DNA of 64,000 nt from Hyphomicrobiales bacterium. Its GTDB lineage: Bacteria; Pseudomonadota; Alphaproteobacteria; Rhizobiales; Rhizobiaceae. A program made the position numbers and the translations under genes. Shown piece by piece: positions 1 through 7,769 of this stretch (positions are counted from its first letter, which is position 1; the number at the start of each line of letters is the position of its first letter). The notes beneath the pieces were generated by a model. It was not told where the DNA came from, did not search any database, and saw nothing but the letters and a program-made list of their open reading frames with translations. Location of the stretch: contig UCLB01000020.1 in assembly GCA_900473205.1 (NCBI GenBank), positions 1-64,000 on the forward strand, in the 5' to 3' direction.

Positions 1-509
1 CCGCCGCCATGGTTACCGCCACCGCCGTGGTTGCCACCGCCGCTATGGCCTCCGCCATTGCCGTTTCCGCCACCGTTGCCGTTGCCGCCGCCATTACCAT
101 TGCCGCCGCCCCAACCGCCGTGATCTCCACCGCCGCCATGGTTACCGCCGCCACCGTGATCTCCGCCACCGCCATGGTGTCCGCCACCGCCATGATGGCC
201 ACCGCCGCCGTGATGTCCGCCACCACCATGGTGCCCGCCACCTCCGGGATTGCCACCGCCAGGGTTACCGCCGCCGGGATTGCTGCCGGTGCCTGGATCG
301 GTGCTTACGGGATTTCCGTTGTTTCTGTCGTTGTCGCCCTGGTTGTCAGGGGTCGTGGGAATTGTGGCCGTTGGCCTGCACAGGAGATATTCTATCGTCC
401 CTGGCCTCACCCGGTCGCATCTTTGTACGCGCGTTTGTGCCGATGCCAGTGTGGTACTGGACAGCAAGATTGCAATACACGAAAACACAGTTGTTATCTT
501 ACTGCTCAT
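1..509 (-). CDS. Secreted Gly/His/Asn-rich repeat protein (5' part, truncated by window edge)
   Basis: An open frame starts at the ATG complementary to 507-509 and runs off the left edge, at least 169 codons without a stop. A GGAGG ribosome site (516-520) lies 6 bases before the ATG. Residues 1-24 look like a Sec signal peptide (MSSKITTVF, then hydrophobic residues, ending LASA before QTRV). A short segment with two Cys (about residues 32 and 44) and an Asn/Asp/Pro linker follow. From about residue 80 the protein is almost only Gly with His, Asn and Asp: about four GGGGHH units, then GGGGDH/GGGGNH units, then GGGNGN units. Homopolymeric Gly with paired His suggests an exported metal-binding or extracellular matrix protein, but that is inference. 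I do not recognise a family and the C-terminus is not visible. The plus-strand reading of the same DNA is an Ala/Thr-rich shadow. Confidence 0.75.
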   Translation of the reverse strand, partial: MSSKITTVFSCIAILLSSTTLASAQTRVQRCDRVRPGTIEYLLCRPTATIPTTPDNQGDNDRNNGNPVSTDPGTGSNPGGGNPGGGNPGGGGHHGGGGHHGGGGHHGGGGHHGGGGDHGGGGNHGGGGDHGGWGGGNGNGGGNGNGGGNGNGGGHSGGGNHGGGGNHGG

Positions 510-992
510 GGGATTCCTCCATTGATTGGCAGTTTTATGACCGCAATCTGGAGGCTATATTAAGAAAATGTTATCCACAACGTGATGATATACTGTGATT
601 ATTTCGTACTAATACCTTGACTGTAATTCAATTGAGCTAGATTCGCAGCGTTACTATCCAAAAGTATTATTCTGATTTGAGGATTTTTTTCTAATTTTTA
701 ACGTTTTTGTAGTTCGGCGTGAAGGTTGATGCCGGGTGTGGGATGTTTGTTGCGTTAGGAAAAATTCCCGATTTGGCACATATCAAAACGGGGTAGATTA
801 ATTTTTTTTTGATATTTTAGGCTAATCATGCGAATAGGTGAGCCTTAGGCGCGTTTTAGAGGTGCATTTAGTTCGAGTACGACGTGATGTCGGGTCACCT
901 TCAGTGTGAATGCCTACTTGTTATTGCGTGAGTCGGGCGGCAGATGCCGAACCCTTGGATCACCAGGCTACCTCGAAGGAACTGGCATAATC
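510..992. other. AT-rich divergent intergenic region
   Basis: This 483-base gap separates the Gly-rich gene (minus) from the cysteine peptidase gene (plus) and is clearly richer in A+T than its surroundings, with T-runs near 686-692 and 802-810. It should hold both promoters. One perfect DnaA-box sequence, TTATCCACA, lies at 571-579. AGGTGA (836-841) and TCACCT (895-900) could pair over a long loop. I see no convincing gene here. Confidence 0.5.
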
Positions 993-1574
993 ATGAAGAT
1001 TTCCGTTTTAGCTTTCGCTCTTCTGGGCGCGGCAACGCTTTGCTCTAATGTCTCCGCAGGCCAACTTCAGGCCACACGCTCCATCGCAGCACCTGAAGGT
1101 TTCTCCTCCGCCTGTCAGCGCTACGGCTGGCTCTGTTCCGCCAAGGCCGGCACGAAGATGAGCGATGAAGATGCGCTTGCACTCGTGACCAAGGTCAACA
1201 GGCAGGTCAACTCCGCCATTCGCCCCGCCGAAGACACTGTTGTCTATGGTCGCAGCAATTACTGGTCTCTGCCGAAAGACGGACGCGGCGACTGCGAAGA
1301 TTACGCCATGGCAAAGACAAAGGCGCTGCTGGATGCGGGTTTTCCCGCCAGCAGAATGTCTGTTTCCGTCGTGTTGGACCGTGGTGGCAACAACCATGCT
1401 GTGCTGATGGTGCGTTTTGCGGATGGCGATTACGTTCTGGACAACATGACCAGCTCAATCAAGTCCTGGGATCGCACCGGCTACACCTTCCTTGCGCGCC
1501 AGAAGTTCGACAACAAGGCGGCCTGGGAAGTGATCCTGTCCGGCCCGCGCGCCAAGCAGTTGAGCGAAATCTGA
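993..1574 (+). CDS. Bacterial transglutaminase-like cysteine peptidase (BTLCP, DUF920)
   Basis: 193 residues. The start is the ATG at 993, preceded by AAGGAA, because it opens a clear signal peptide (MKISVLAFALLGAATLCSNVSAG); an upstream in-frame GTG at 906 would add an unlikely leader. The papain-like catalytic triad is visible: Cys101 in GDCEDYA, His135 in NNHAVL and Asp150 in YVLDN. This is the arrangement of the BTLCP family (Pfam PF06035), periplasmic or secreted proteins common in rhizobia, some of which sit near adhesin and type I secretion systems (LapG is a relative). No adhesin or cyclic-di-GMP receptor gene is adjacent here, so the substrate is unknown. A hairpin follows directly, shared with the convergent protease gene. 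Confidence 0.88.
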   Translation: MKISVLAFALLGAATLCSNVSAGQLQATRSIAAPEGFSSACQRYGWLCSAKAGTKMSDEDALALVTKVNRQVNSAIRPAEDTVVYGRSNYWSLPKDGRGDCEDYAMAKTKALLDAGFPASRMSVSVVLDRGGNNHAVLMVRFADGDYVLDNMTSSIKSWDRTGYTFLARQKFDNKAAWEVILSGPRAKQLSEI

Positions 1575-1576
1575 TT

Positions 1577-1610
1577 TAGACCGTTTCCCATTAACAATGG
1601 AAACAGTCTA
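1577..1610. terminator. Bidirectional hairpin between convergent genes
   Basis: TAGACCGTTTCCCATT and AATGGAAACAGTCTA form a stem of about 15 bp with one mismatch and one bulge around a short loop. It sits between the peptidase stop (1574) and the stop codon of the opposing protease gene (1608-1610), which it overlaps. No long T-run follows, so termination strength is uncertain. Confidence 0.6.
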
Positions 1611-2315
1611 GCGGTCGCGCAGTCTCAGCTCATCGGTTTGCATTTGCAGCGAACCGAGCGTGGAGAGGAAGGTCATGCCCAGCAGGCTCTGGTCCAGTTG
1701 ACCATCCTGTGCAACGAGGGCAGGGACATTACGCCTTACAATCGGGCCGATGGCGATTTCCGACAGGCGAACGGGGGCGGCGGATGTCCGCCCATTGGCC
1801 GTCATGACGGTGACCGTATAGGCCAGATTATCCACATTGATGCCGACTGCCTCCGCATCGCTGCGAGACAGCACGACGGAGCTTGCGCCAGTATCGACAA
1901 GCATGTGCACTGCTGCACCATTGACCTGCGCATCGGTCTCGAAATGGCCGCTCATGGACTTGTTGAGAATGACTTCCTGCGCGCCATCCTGCGTAGTGAC
2001 GACCACGGCGCGGCCGGGCATCAGCCCTGCCAGCAACCGTTCTCCGAAGCGTTGGGCATCATAACGATAGAGATAGGCCGAGACGAGGCCGAGGATGATG
2101 ACGAGCCAGATGGCCAGTTGCCGCAGAACCGTTGAAAAGCCGCCGCGATTGCCCGCGAGGATGCCGACCGACAGAAGGCCCGCGATAGGCAGAAGATAAA
2201 CGGCTTCTCCGAATTGCTCGTTATTGATGCCGAAGGTCTGGCCGCTATCATGATTGATGATCAGCAGTGCAAGGCCGACGCCTAGCACGAGAAAAACGAA
2301 AGTCAGCCTGTTCAT
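1608..2315 (-). CDS. Retropepsin-like aspartic protease (TIGR02281 family)
   Basis: 235 residues. The N-terminal part carries about three hydrophobic segments (near residues 5-20, 35-55 and 65-85), anchoring the protein in the inner membrane. The C-terminal half is a clan AA retroviral-type protease domain with the active-site motif VDTGASSVVLS, Asp141 being the catalytic residue, and a second hydrophobic motif near LLGMTFLSTL. Single-domain proteins of this type are typical of alphaproteobacteria and should act as dimers in the periplasm; their substrates are mostly unknown. The ATG overlaps the stop of the DUF1289 gene by four bases (ATGA), so the two are translationally coupled. Confidence 0.87.
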   Translation of the reverse strand: MNRLTFVFLVLGVGLALLIINHDSGQTFGINNEQFGEAVYLLPIAGLLSVGILAGNRGGFSTVLRQLAIWLVIILGLVSAYLYRYDAQRFGERLLAGLMPGRAVVVTTQDGAQEVILNKSMSGHFETDAQVNGAAVHMLVDTGASSVVLSRSDAEAVGINVDNLAYTVTVMTANGRTSAAPVRLSEIAIGPIVRRNVPALVAQDGQLDQSLLGMTFLSTLGSLQMQTDELRLRDR

Positions 2316-2506
2316 GCGTTCGCAGTCTCCTCAGTATTTCCCGTATTCCTCGCAGCCAGACGGCCCGGCAGGTCAGCCATGATCTGGCTGCGCTCGGCAT
2401 TGCTATAGCGCGACCATGCCATGATCTCATCTATGCTTCGATGACAGCCATCACAAAGGCCATCTTGCGGGTCGAGCGTGCAGACATTGATACAGGGCGT
2501 TTCCAT
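2312..2506 (-). CDS. DUF1289 small Cys-rich protein
   Basis: 64 residues with the typical DUF1289 start: METPCINVC, then CDGCHRS. Four Cys (two in CxxxC, two in CxxC) suggest a small zinc- or metal-binding fold. The second half (AWSRYSNAERSQIMADLPGR) is the conserved helical segment of the family. It lies 18 bases after cobS and overlaps the protease gene by four bases, so cobS - DUF1289 - protease are probably one transcript. No biochemical function is established for this family as far as I know. Confidence 0.85.
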   Translation of the reverse strand: METPCINVCTLDPQDGLCDGCHRSIDEIMAWSRYSNAERSQIMADLPGRLAARNTGNTEETANA

Positions 2507-2524
2507 CGACTTTATATCCGCACT

Positions 2525-3307
2525 TCACGCAATGAGAGCAAGGCCTGCGAGTATCACGATCTCCGTGATCTGCTGGGTTGCGCCGATGGTGTCGCCAGTG
2601 TGGCCCTCGATCTTGCGCAGGCAGAACCGGTTGAACAGATGGGTCGCGACGCATGCGGCTGCGAGCGCAAGACCCAACGGCACCAGCTGGAGGAAGGGCA
2701 GGCCGAAAAGAATGGCAATGCCCAAACCGAAGATGAGGGCAGTGTTGCGTTGGCGCTCTCCCGGCTGACCTGCCGATACGGCAACGCCACCGTCTCTGCC
2801 CGGTGACAGCGCCTGCCAGTGCCAGACCATCAGGCCACGACTAAGGCAGGCTGTCGCCAGCAGGGCGGCGAAGATGGCAAGCGGTGAGACTTCGCGGATC
2901 AGCGCGGCGATGGCGGCTGTTCTGACGAGAAAGGACAGAACGAGCGCGATGGCGCCATAGGTGCCGATGCGGCTGTCCTTCATGATTTCGAGCGCGCGAT
3001 GCTTATTCCTGCCGCCGCCGAAGCCATCCGCCGTGTCGGCAAGACCATCTTCGTGCAGCGCGCCTGTCATCAGTGTTGCGATGACGAGCGTGATGGCGGC
3101 TGTCAGCAGCGCATCGGCATGGAAATGGGCTAGAAGCGCCGCGACGAGGGCTGAGGGCAGGGCGATGAGAAGACCGGCAGCGGGAAAGGCGCGGGCGCTT
3201 TCGCCCATGGTGCGATGTTCGTTTTCAAAGAAGATGTCGTGCACCGGAATGCGGCTGAGAAAGCTCAGCGCGCGCATCATATCCGTCAGAAAATCCCCGG
3301 CCCGCAA
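2525..3307 (-). CDS. cobS: Adenosylcobinamide-GDP ribazoletransferase (cobalamin synthase)
   Basis: Integral membrane enzyme that joins adenosylcobinamide-GDP to alpha-ribazole (or its phosphate), the last step of cobalamin assembly. Family features: ALSFLSRIPV near the N-terminus, GALHEDGLADTADGFGGG with its acidic cluster, DSRIGTYGAIAL, and several hydrophobic helices to the C-terminus. The start is not certain. GGAG followed by six bases and a TTG at 3307 (260 aa) is the best ribosome-site pair; ATG at 3280 (MMRALSF, 251 aa) and ATG at 3343 (272 aa) are alternatives. It is divergent from cobT, the enzyme that makes its alpha-ribazole-phosphate substrate. Confidence 0.9.
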   Translation of the reverse strand: MRAGDFLTDMMRALSFLSRIPVHDIFFENEHRTMGESARAFPAAGLLIALPSALVAALLAHFHADALLTAAITLVIATLMTGALHEDGLADTADGFGGGRNKHRALEIMKDSRIGTYGAIALVLSFLVRTAAIAALIREVSPLAIFAALLATACLSRGLMVWHWQALSPGRDGGVAVSAGQPGERQRNTALIFGLGIAILFGLPFLQLVPLGLALAAACVATHLFNRFCLRKIEGHTGDTIGATQQITEIVILAGLALIA

Positions 3308-3443
3308 TCGTATCTCCAACAGTTGAGGTGGCGCTTGTCGCATTTGAGGTTGTCGCTGCGCGCATCCCCGATTATGAGAAGCGCAACAAAGACCGATTTG
3401 CCGGAAAACACAAGCGTCCGGCGCGACCAGAAAGACCGATATC

Positions 3444-4466
3444 ATGAGCATGAGCGGATTGCCTTTTGATGATTTTCGCACGCTGCTGCGCGACCTGCCG
3501 GGACCGGACACGCACGCGCTCGTGGCTGCCAAGGAGCGCAATGCGCAGCTGACGAAGCCTGCCGGTTCGCTGGGTCGTCTGGAAGAAATCGCCATGTGGC
3601 TGGCGGCGTGGTCTGGTCGTGCGCCAGCCGTTACACGTCCGCTGGTGGCAATCTTTGCCGGAAACCACGGCGTTACCCGCCATGGCGTCACACCCTATCC
3701 ATCTTCCGTCACGCAGCAGATGGTGGAAAACTTCGCCGCCGGTGGTGCCGCCATCAACCAGATTTGCGTGACCCATGATCTGGGCCTGAAGATTTTCGAT
3801 CTGGCGCTCGACTACCCGACCGGTGACATTACCTGCGAGCCTGCGCTTTCAGAGCGCGACTGCGCCGCCACCATGGCCTTTGGCATGGAAGCGATTGCCG
3901 GTGGCACAGATCTTCTCTGCCTCGGTGAAATGGGTATCGGCAACACCACCATTGCGGCTGCGATCAATCTGGCGCTCTATGGCGGCACCGCTGAAGAGTG
4001 GACCGGTCCGGGCACCGGTTCCGAGGGCGATGTCATGGCGCGCAAGATTGCTGCCGTGAAAGCCGCTGTCGAATTCCACAAGGATCATCTGTCCGATCCG
4101 CTGGAAATCATGCGCCGTCTGGGCGGTCGTGAAATTGCGGCCATGGCCGGTGCCATTCTAGCCGCCCGCGTGGAAAAGATTCCGGTGTTGATCGATGGCT
4201 ATGTGGCAACGGCTGCGGCGGCCCTGCTGAAGGCTGCCAATCCGGCTGCGCTCGATCATTGCCTCATCGGCCATGTCTCCGGTGAGCCCGGCCATCTGGC
4301 CGCCGTTGAAAAGCTCGGTAAGACACCGCTTTTGGCGCTCGGCATGCGTCTGGGTGAAGGCACGGGTGCAGCCCTTGCTGCCGGTATCGTCAAATCGGCA
4401 GCGGCGTGCCATTCTGGAATGGCAACATTCGCCATGGCGGGTGTCGATACTCGCACCGACCACTGA
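3444..4466 (+). CDS. cobT: Nicotinate-nucleotide--dimethylbenzimidazole phosphoribosyltransferase
   Basis: 340 residues, the family's usual length. It transfers phosphoribose from nicotinate mononucleotide to 5,6-dimethylbenzimidazole, giving alpha-ribazole phosphate for the lower ligand of cobalamin. Visible motifs are LTKPAGSLGRLEE at the N-terminus, IFAGNHGVTRHGVTPYPSSVT, GEMGIGNTT, and LGEGTGAALA near the C-terminus, which holds the catalytic Glu. A second ATG lies two codons downstream (3450). The 136 bases between cobS and cobT are too short to hold a typical cobalamin riboswitch and I see none. dgkA follows after 8 bases. Confidence 0.95.
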   Translation: MSMSGLPFDDFRTLLRDLPGPDTHALVAAKERNAQLTKPAGSLGRLEEIAMWLAAWSGRAPAVTRPLVAIFAGNHGVTRHGVTPYPSSVTQQMVENFAAGGAAINQICVTHDLGLKIFDLALDYPTGDITCEPALSERDCAATMAFGMEAIAGGTDLLCLGEMGIGNTTIAAAINLALYGGTAEEWTGPGTGSEGDVMARKIAAVKAAVEFHKDHLSDPLEIMRRLGGREIAAMAGAILAARVEKIPVLIDGYVATAAAALLKAANPAALDHCLIGHVSGEPGHLAAVEKLGKTPLLALGMRLGEGTGAALAAGIVKSAAACHSGMATFAMAGVDTRTDH

Positions 4467-4474
4467 GCACGCCG

Positions 4475-4894
4475 ATGGACAATATCAACAACACGCCTTC
4501 GCCTGAACCGGTTTTTCGCAAGGAAACCGGGTTCAAGCACCTTTTCGCCGCGGCCCGTTATTCGGGGCAGGGGCTGGTGCGTCTGTGGAAGGAAGCGGCA
4601 TTTCGCCACGAGGTGCTGGCTCTGGGCGCGGGGCTGGTGCTGCTTGGCGTCATCGGTGCACCATTGCCGCATTACCTGATTTTCGTGGTTCTGATGCTTC
4701 TGCTGTTTTCGGTAGAAGCCCTGAACACGGCCATCGAAGAAATCGTCGACCGCGTTTCGCCGGAGTTTTCTTCCGCCGCTCGCAACGCCAAGGATCTCGG
4801 CTCGTTTGCTGTGTTCTGCCTGCTGCTCGCCAATGGCGGCTTCGTGCTGTACTCGCTTGTCAGCACCTTATTCTTTTCGCCGGTAATGCTTTAA
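4475..4894 (+). CDS. dgkA: Diacylglycerol kinase, prokaryotic DgkA type
   Basis: 139 residues. DgkA phosphorylates diacylglycerol to phosphatidate in the inner membrane, recycling lipid released by periplasmic glucan or LPS modification. It has the amphipathic N-terminal helix (FKHLFAAARYSGQGL), three transmembrane helices, and the family signature EALNTAIEEIVDRVSPE followed by ARNAKDLGS; the two Glu and the Lys-Asp pair are the Mg-ATP site. The start is the ATG at 4475 (MDNINN), 8 bases after cobT; the open frame upstream lies inside cobT and is not used. Its last bases overlap the stop of the convergent kinase gene. Confidence 0.93.
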   Translation: MDNINNTPSPEPVFRKETGFKHLFAAARYSGQGLVRLWKEAAFRHEVLALGAGLVLLGVIGAPLPHYLIFVVLMLLLFSVEALNTAIEEIVDRVSPEFSSAARNAKDLGSFAVFCLLLANGGFVLYSLVSTLFFSPVML

Positions 4895-6426
4895 GCGAAC
4901 GACCGCTTGCGCGGCTGGACCACCTGCACGTCTTCCACGGCGGGGATGCTTTGCAGCACGCGCTTGGCCGGTAGAATAGCGATGACTTCCGTGCCTTCGC
5001 GCAATCTGGATTTCAGCACGAATTGGCCGTCATGCTTGGCGAGAATGGCCTGAACGATGGGCAGGCCGAGGCCCGTGCCCTGTTCCGCGCTTTTGATGGC
5101 GATCGACCCCTGACCAAAGGCTGACAGCACGACGGGAATTTCTTCTTCGGGAATGCCGGGGCCATTATCCTTGATCGATACATATTGCCCGCCGCCCGCC
5201 GTCCAGCCCGCCTTGATGGAAATCTCGCCGCCTTGTGGCGTGAATTTCACGGCGTTGGACAGCAGGTTCAAAATGACCTGACGGATGGATTTTTCATCTG
5301 CCCAAACTTGCGGCAGGGTGGTTTCAAACTGCTGTGAAATGCGGATGTTCTTGGCGCGCGCCCGAAGCTGGATCATGCCGACGCAATCTTCCGCGATTTC
5401 CAGAAGCGCGATAGCTTCCTCATGCAGATCGTAGCGACCGGCTTCGATGCGCGAGAGATCGAGGATTTCGTTGATGAGGTCGAGCAGGTGCTGGCCGGAG
5501 CGGTGAATATCGCCGGAATACTCTTTATATAAGGGGTTGTTCAGCGGCCCGAGAACTTCCGATGCCATGACCTCGGAAAAGCCGAGAATGGCGTTGAGCG
5601 GTGTGCGCAGCTCATGAGACATGGACGCCAGAAAACGGGACTTCGCCATATTCGCTTCTTCTGCCCTGCGACGGGCCTCATCCGACATGGACTTTGCCAC
5701 TTCCAGCTCTGCAATCAGGTCGTCCTTCTCAGACTGGAAGGACAGAAGCTTTATGCTGGAGTGATAGAGACGCTTCGTGACGTGATGGCAAAACAGCATT
5801 GCCATGGAAAACATCAGCGCCAGACCGATTTCCATGGGGCTGCGAGACAGCGCGGCGGTGACGCTGAGCGCCACCAGCACTGGCAGGAATGTCATCAACG
5901 TCGCGCGCCGCAGCAGGAAGTTGGATGTCGCCGTGATCGACAGCGCAATCAGCAGCGTCGCGCCCTTGTAGAACATGATGAGCGAGGCATCGCCGGGCTC
6001 TATGCGCTGGATCGCAAACAGCACCCAGACGAGGCCGATCACGATCTGCGTGGCGAGGAATATGTTGTTCCAGGTGACGATGTTTGCGGCGTTCAGTTCC
6101 TGTCGCGATGCGCGACGTGCAAAAAACAGCGCGAGCGCATGGGCAGTCAAAGCCAGCACGGCCCAGCCGATGATCTGCGGATCGCGGCTGATATAGATGC
6201 CGACGCCGGTGGCCAGAACGATGAAGAGCGGCATGATGGTTGCGCTCTGCAAGGTCTCGGCAATGTGCATCTGCAGCATGTCACGCTCGAAAGCGTTGGC
6301 GCTGACAGGGCCATATTGCAGGCGCTCACGCGTCGACTTGACCGTATCGAACACAGCCTTGTTGCGCCGTGTCCGAGACCGGTCGACGATGTTTTTGTCG
6401 GCAGTGGTGCTAGCGCTCTTACTCAT
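4891..6426 (-). CDS. Membrane sensor histidine kinase, PdhS/PleC/DivJ-like
   Basis: 511 residues from ATG at 6426 (a GTG two codons upstream is possible; no strong ribosome site is seen). Residues about 55-225 are strongly hydrophobic with roughly six membrane segments and little periplasmic sequence. A short coiled linker leads to a HisKA domain with FLASMSHELRTPLNAILGF, phospho-acceptor His271. The segment after it (LGPL, Y..Y..DI..SG.HLL.LINEILDLSRIEAG) is typical of alphaproteobacterial PdhS-family kinases, which act on DivK. The HATPase_c domain has NLLSNAVKFTP (N box), DNGPGIP (G1) and GTGLGLPI (G2). No receiver domain and no response-regulator gene is adjacent, which fits an orphan DivK-pathway kinase. 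The exact paralogue (for instance PdhS2) cannot be fixed from sequence alone. Confidence 0.85.
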   Translation of the reverse strand: MSKSASTTADKNIVDRSRTRRNKAVFDTVKSTRERLQYGPVSANAFERDMLQMHIAETLQSATIMPLFIVLATGVGIYISRDPQIIGWAVLALTAHALALFFARRASRQELNAANIVTWNNIFLATQIVIGLVWVLFAIQRIEPGDASLIMFYKGATLLIALSITATSNFLLRRATLMTFLPVLVALSVTAALSRSPMEIGLALMFSMAMLFCHHVTKRLYHSSIKLLSFQSEKDDLIAELEVAKSMSDEARRRAEEANMAKSRFLASMSHELRTPLNAILGFSEVMASEVLGPLNNPLYKEYSGDIHRSGQHLLDLINEILDLSRIEAGRYDLHEEAIALLEIAEDCVGMIQLRARAKNIRISQQFETTLPQVWADEKSIRQVILNLLSNAVKFTPQGGEISIKAGWTAGGGQYVSIKDNGPGIPEEEIPVVLSAFGQGSIAIKSAEQGTGLGLPIVQAILAKHDGQFVLKSRLREGTEVIAILPAKRVLQSIPAVEDVQVVQPRKRSFA

Positions 6427-6533
6427 GGACACAACGCGAGTGATCTAAAGACTTGCAGCCTAATGGCAAAATCTTAAGAAGATGCTGCTGTTAAAGGATT
6501 TGTTTGCCATTTCTGAAAAGGGTTTGTTCTTAC

Positions 6534-7112
6534 ATGAGACGAAAGTCAGGCACGCCCTTCCGGCTGGTGAAGGACGGCGTCATCGCGGCCCTTATACTGG
6601 TCATGGGAACGCTCATTGCGGCAAAGGTGGATGGCCTGAACCAGGAGCGGTTTTCGGGTCGGTTTACGGCGGTCGATGGCGACACCGTTTCGCGGGATGG
6701 CGAACGCTTTCGTCTTGTCGGCATCGACGCGCCGGAACTGGGCCAGACCTGCCTGCGCGACAGTAATGAGTGGCCCTGCGGTGCTGAGGCAAAAGCCTAT
6801 GTGAAAACATTGCTGCAATCCGGCACAGTTGAATGTTCCGGCAACGAGAGGGATCGCTACAAGCGGTTGCTGGTGCGCTGTTCCGTCGATGGCAAAGACG
6901 TTGCCGCGCAGATCGTGACGGCGGGTTACGCAGTGACGACGGAGTATTTCCTGTTCTCACGCGAACAAGCACTGGCGCAAAACCAGCGCGCGGGCATCTG
7001 GTCCGGCACATTCGAGCAGCCGCGCGACTGGCGGCGGGAGCATAAGGCTGCCGATATGGATGTACCGCTGGCCGGTGTGCTTTCTCTGGTTCGTCATGCT
7101 CTCGGGTGGTAA
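6534..7112 (+). CDS. Thermonuclease (SNase)-like protein, membrane-anchored
   Basis: 192 residues from ATG at 6534 (a TTG at 6504 would add ten residues). A basic stretch and one hydrophobic helix (about residues 15-32) form a signal anchor, so the domain should face the periplasm. The SNase fold follows: VDGDTVSRDGERFRLVGIDAPE, with the metal-site Asp and the Arg/Glu expected of thermonucleases, then WPCGAEAKAYV and a second basic block DRYKRLLVRC. Several Cys (four to five) may form disulfides. The UDG-like gene begins 9 bases after the stop, so the two are probably cotranscribed, although a periplasmic nuclease and a cytoplasmic DNA glycosylase would not meet directly. Confidence 0.82.
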   Translation: MRRKSGTPFRLVKDGVIAALILVMGTLIAAKVDGLNQERFSGRFTAVDGDTVSRDGERFRLVGIDAPELGQTCLRDSNEWPCGAEAKAYVKTLLQSGTVECSGNERDRYKRLLVRCSVDGKDVAAQIVTAGYAVTTEYFLFSREQALAQNQRAGIWSGTFEQPRDWRREHKAADMDVPLAGVLSLVRHALGW

Positions 7113-7121
7113 GGTCGCGTA

Positions 7122-7769
7122 ATGTTGGCAAAGACGGAGCAGGATGAGGCGTTGATAGCAGCATTGCGGCGGGATATCGCGTACTGCCGCATCTGTCGGG
7201 ATACGCCGCTAAAAGGCGAGGCGGATTGCCTGCCGCATGAACCGCGACCCGTGGCGGTGATTTCCGGCAAGGCGAGACTATTGATTGCCGGGCAGGCACC
7301 GGGCCTGCGCGTGCATGAAAGCGGGCTGCCGTTCAACGATGCCTCGGGAAATCGTTTGCGGGATTGGCTGAATGTCAGCCGCGAGACATTCTATGATGCC
7401 GACCGTTTCGCCATCGTGCCGATGGGTTTTTGCTTTCCGGGTTACGACGCCAACGGCAGCGATCTGCCGCCGAGGCTGGAATGTGCGCCGCGCTGGCGCG
7501 AAAGCGTTATGCAGGCCATGCCGCAGATCGAGCTTGTGCTGGCCATCGGCCAATATGCGCAGGCCTGGCATCTCGGCGCACGCCGTATGAAAACCATGAC
7601 GGAAACGGTGCAGAACTGGCGCAGCTATCTCCATGTAAACCAGGGCGTGCCGGTGCTGGCATTGCCGCATCCAAGCTGGCGAAACAGCGCCTGGCTCAAG
7701 AAAAACCCCTGGTTCGAGGGGGAATTATTGCCTGTGCTTCGACAGAATGTGGATAGGCTACTCTCCTGA
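7122..7769 (+). CDS. Uracil-DNA glycosylase superfamily protein
   Basis: 215 residues. Motif 1 of the UDG fold is GQAPG (57-61) inside LLIAGQAPGLRVHESGLPF, and the closing motif is LPHPSWRNS with His183; these are the catalytic and leucine-loop positions of the superfamily. Motif 1 differs from GEAPG of family 4 and GEQPG of UdgX. The Cys (22, 25, 36) are fewer than the four that bind the FeS cluster in family 4. Proteins of this kind are widespread in proteobacteria and usually annotated only as UDG family, so actual uracil excision is not shown. It sits 9 bases after the thermonuclease-like gene. The gene's last bases form the left arm of an inverted repeat with the ribosome site of the Lrp gene. 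Confidence 0.8.
   Translation: MLAKTEQDEALIAALRRDIAYCRICRDTPLKGEADCLPHEPRPVAVISGKARLLIAGQAPGLRVHESGLPFNDASGNRLRDWLNVSRETFYDADRFAIVPMGFCFPGYDANGSDLPPRLECAPRWRESVMQAMPQIELVLAIGQYAQAWHLGARRMKTMTETVQNWRSYLHVNQGVPVLALPHPSWRNSAWLKKNPWFEGELLPVLRQNVDRLLS

Noticed and set aside
9-563. Plus-strand Ala/Thr/Val-rich reading frame of 184 codons at the left edge.
   Set aside because: It is the reverse reading of the Gly/His repeat gene on the minus strand, which has the signal peptide and ribosome site. Two smaller plus-strand frames there are of the same origin.
3308-3443. Cobalamin riboswitch between cobS and cobT.
   Set aside because: The gap is only about 136 bases and I could not find the conserved B12-box core; both genes may be constitutive or controlled elsewhere.
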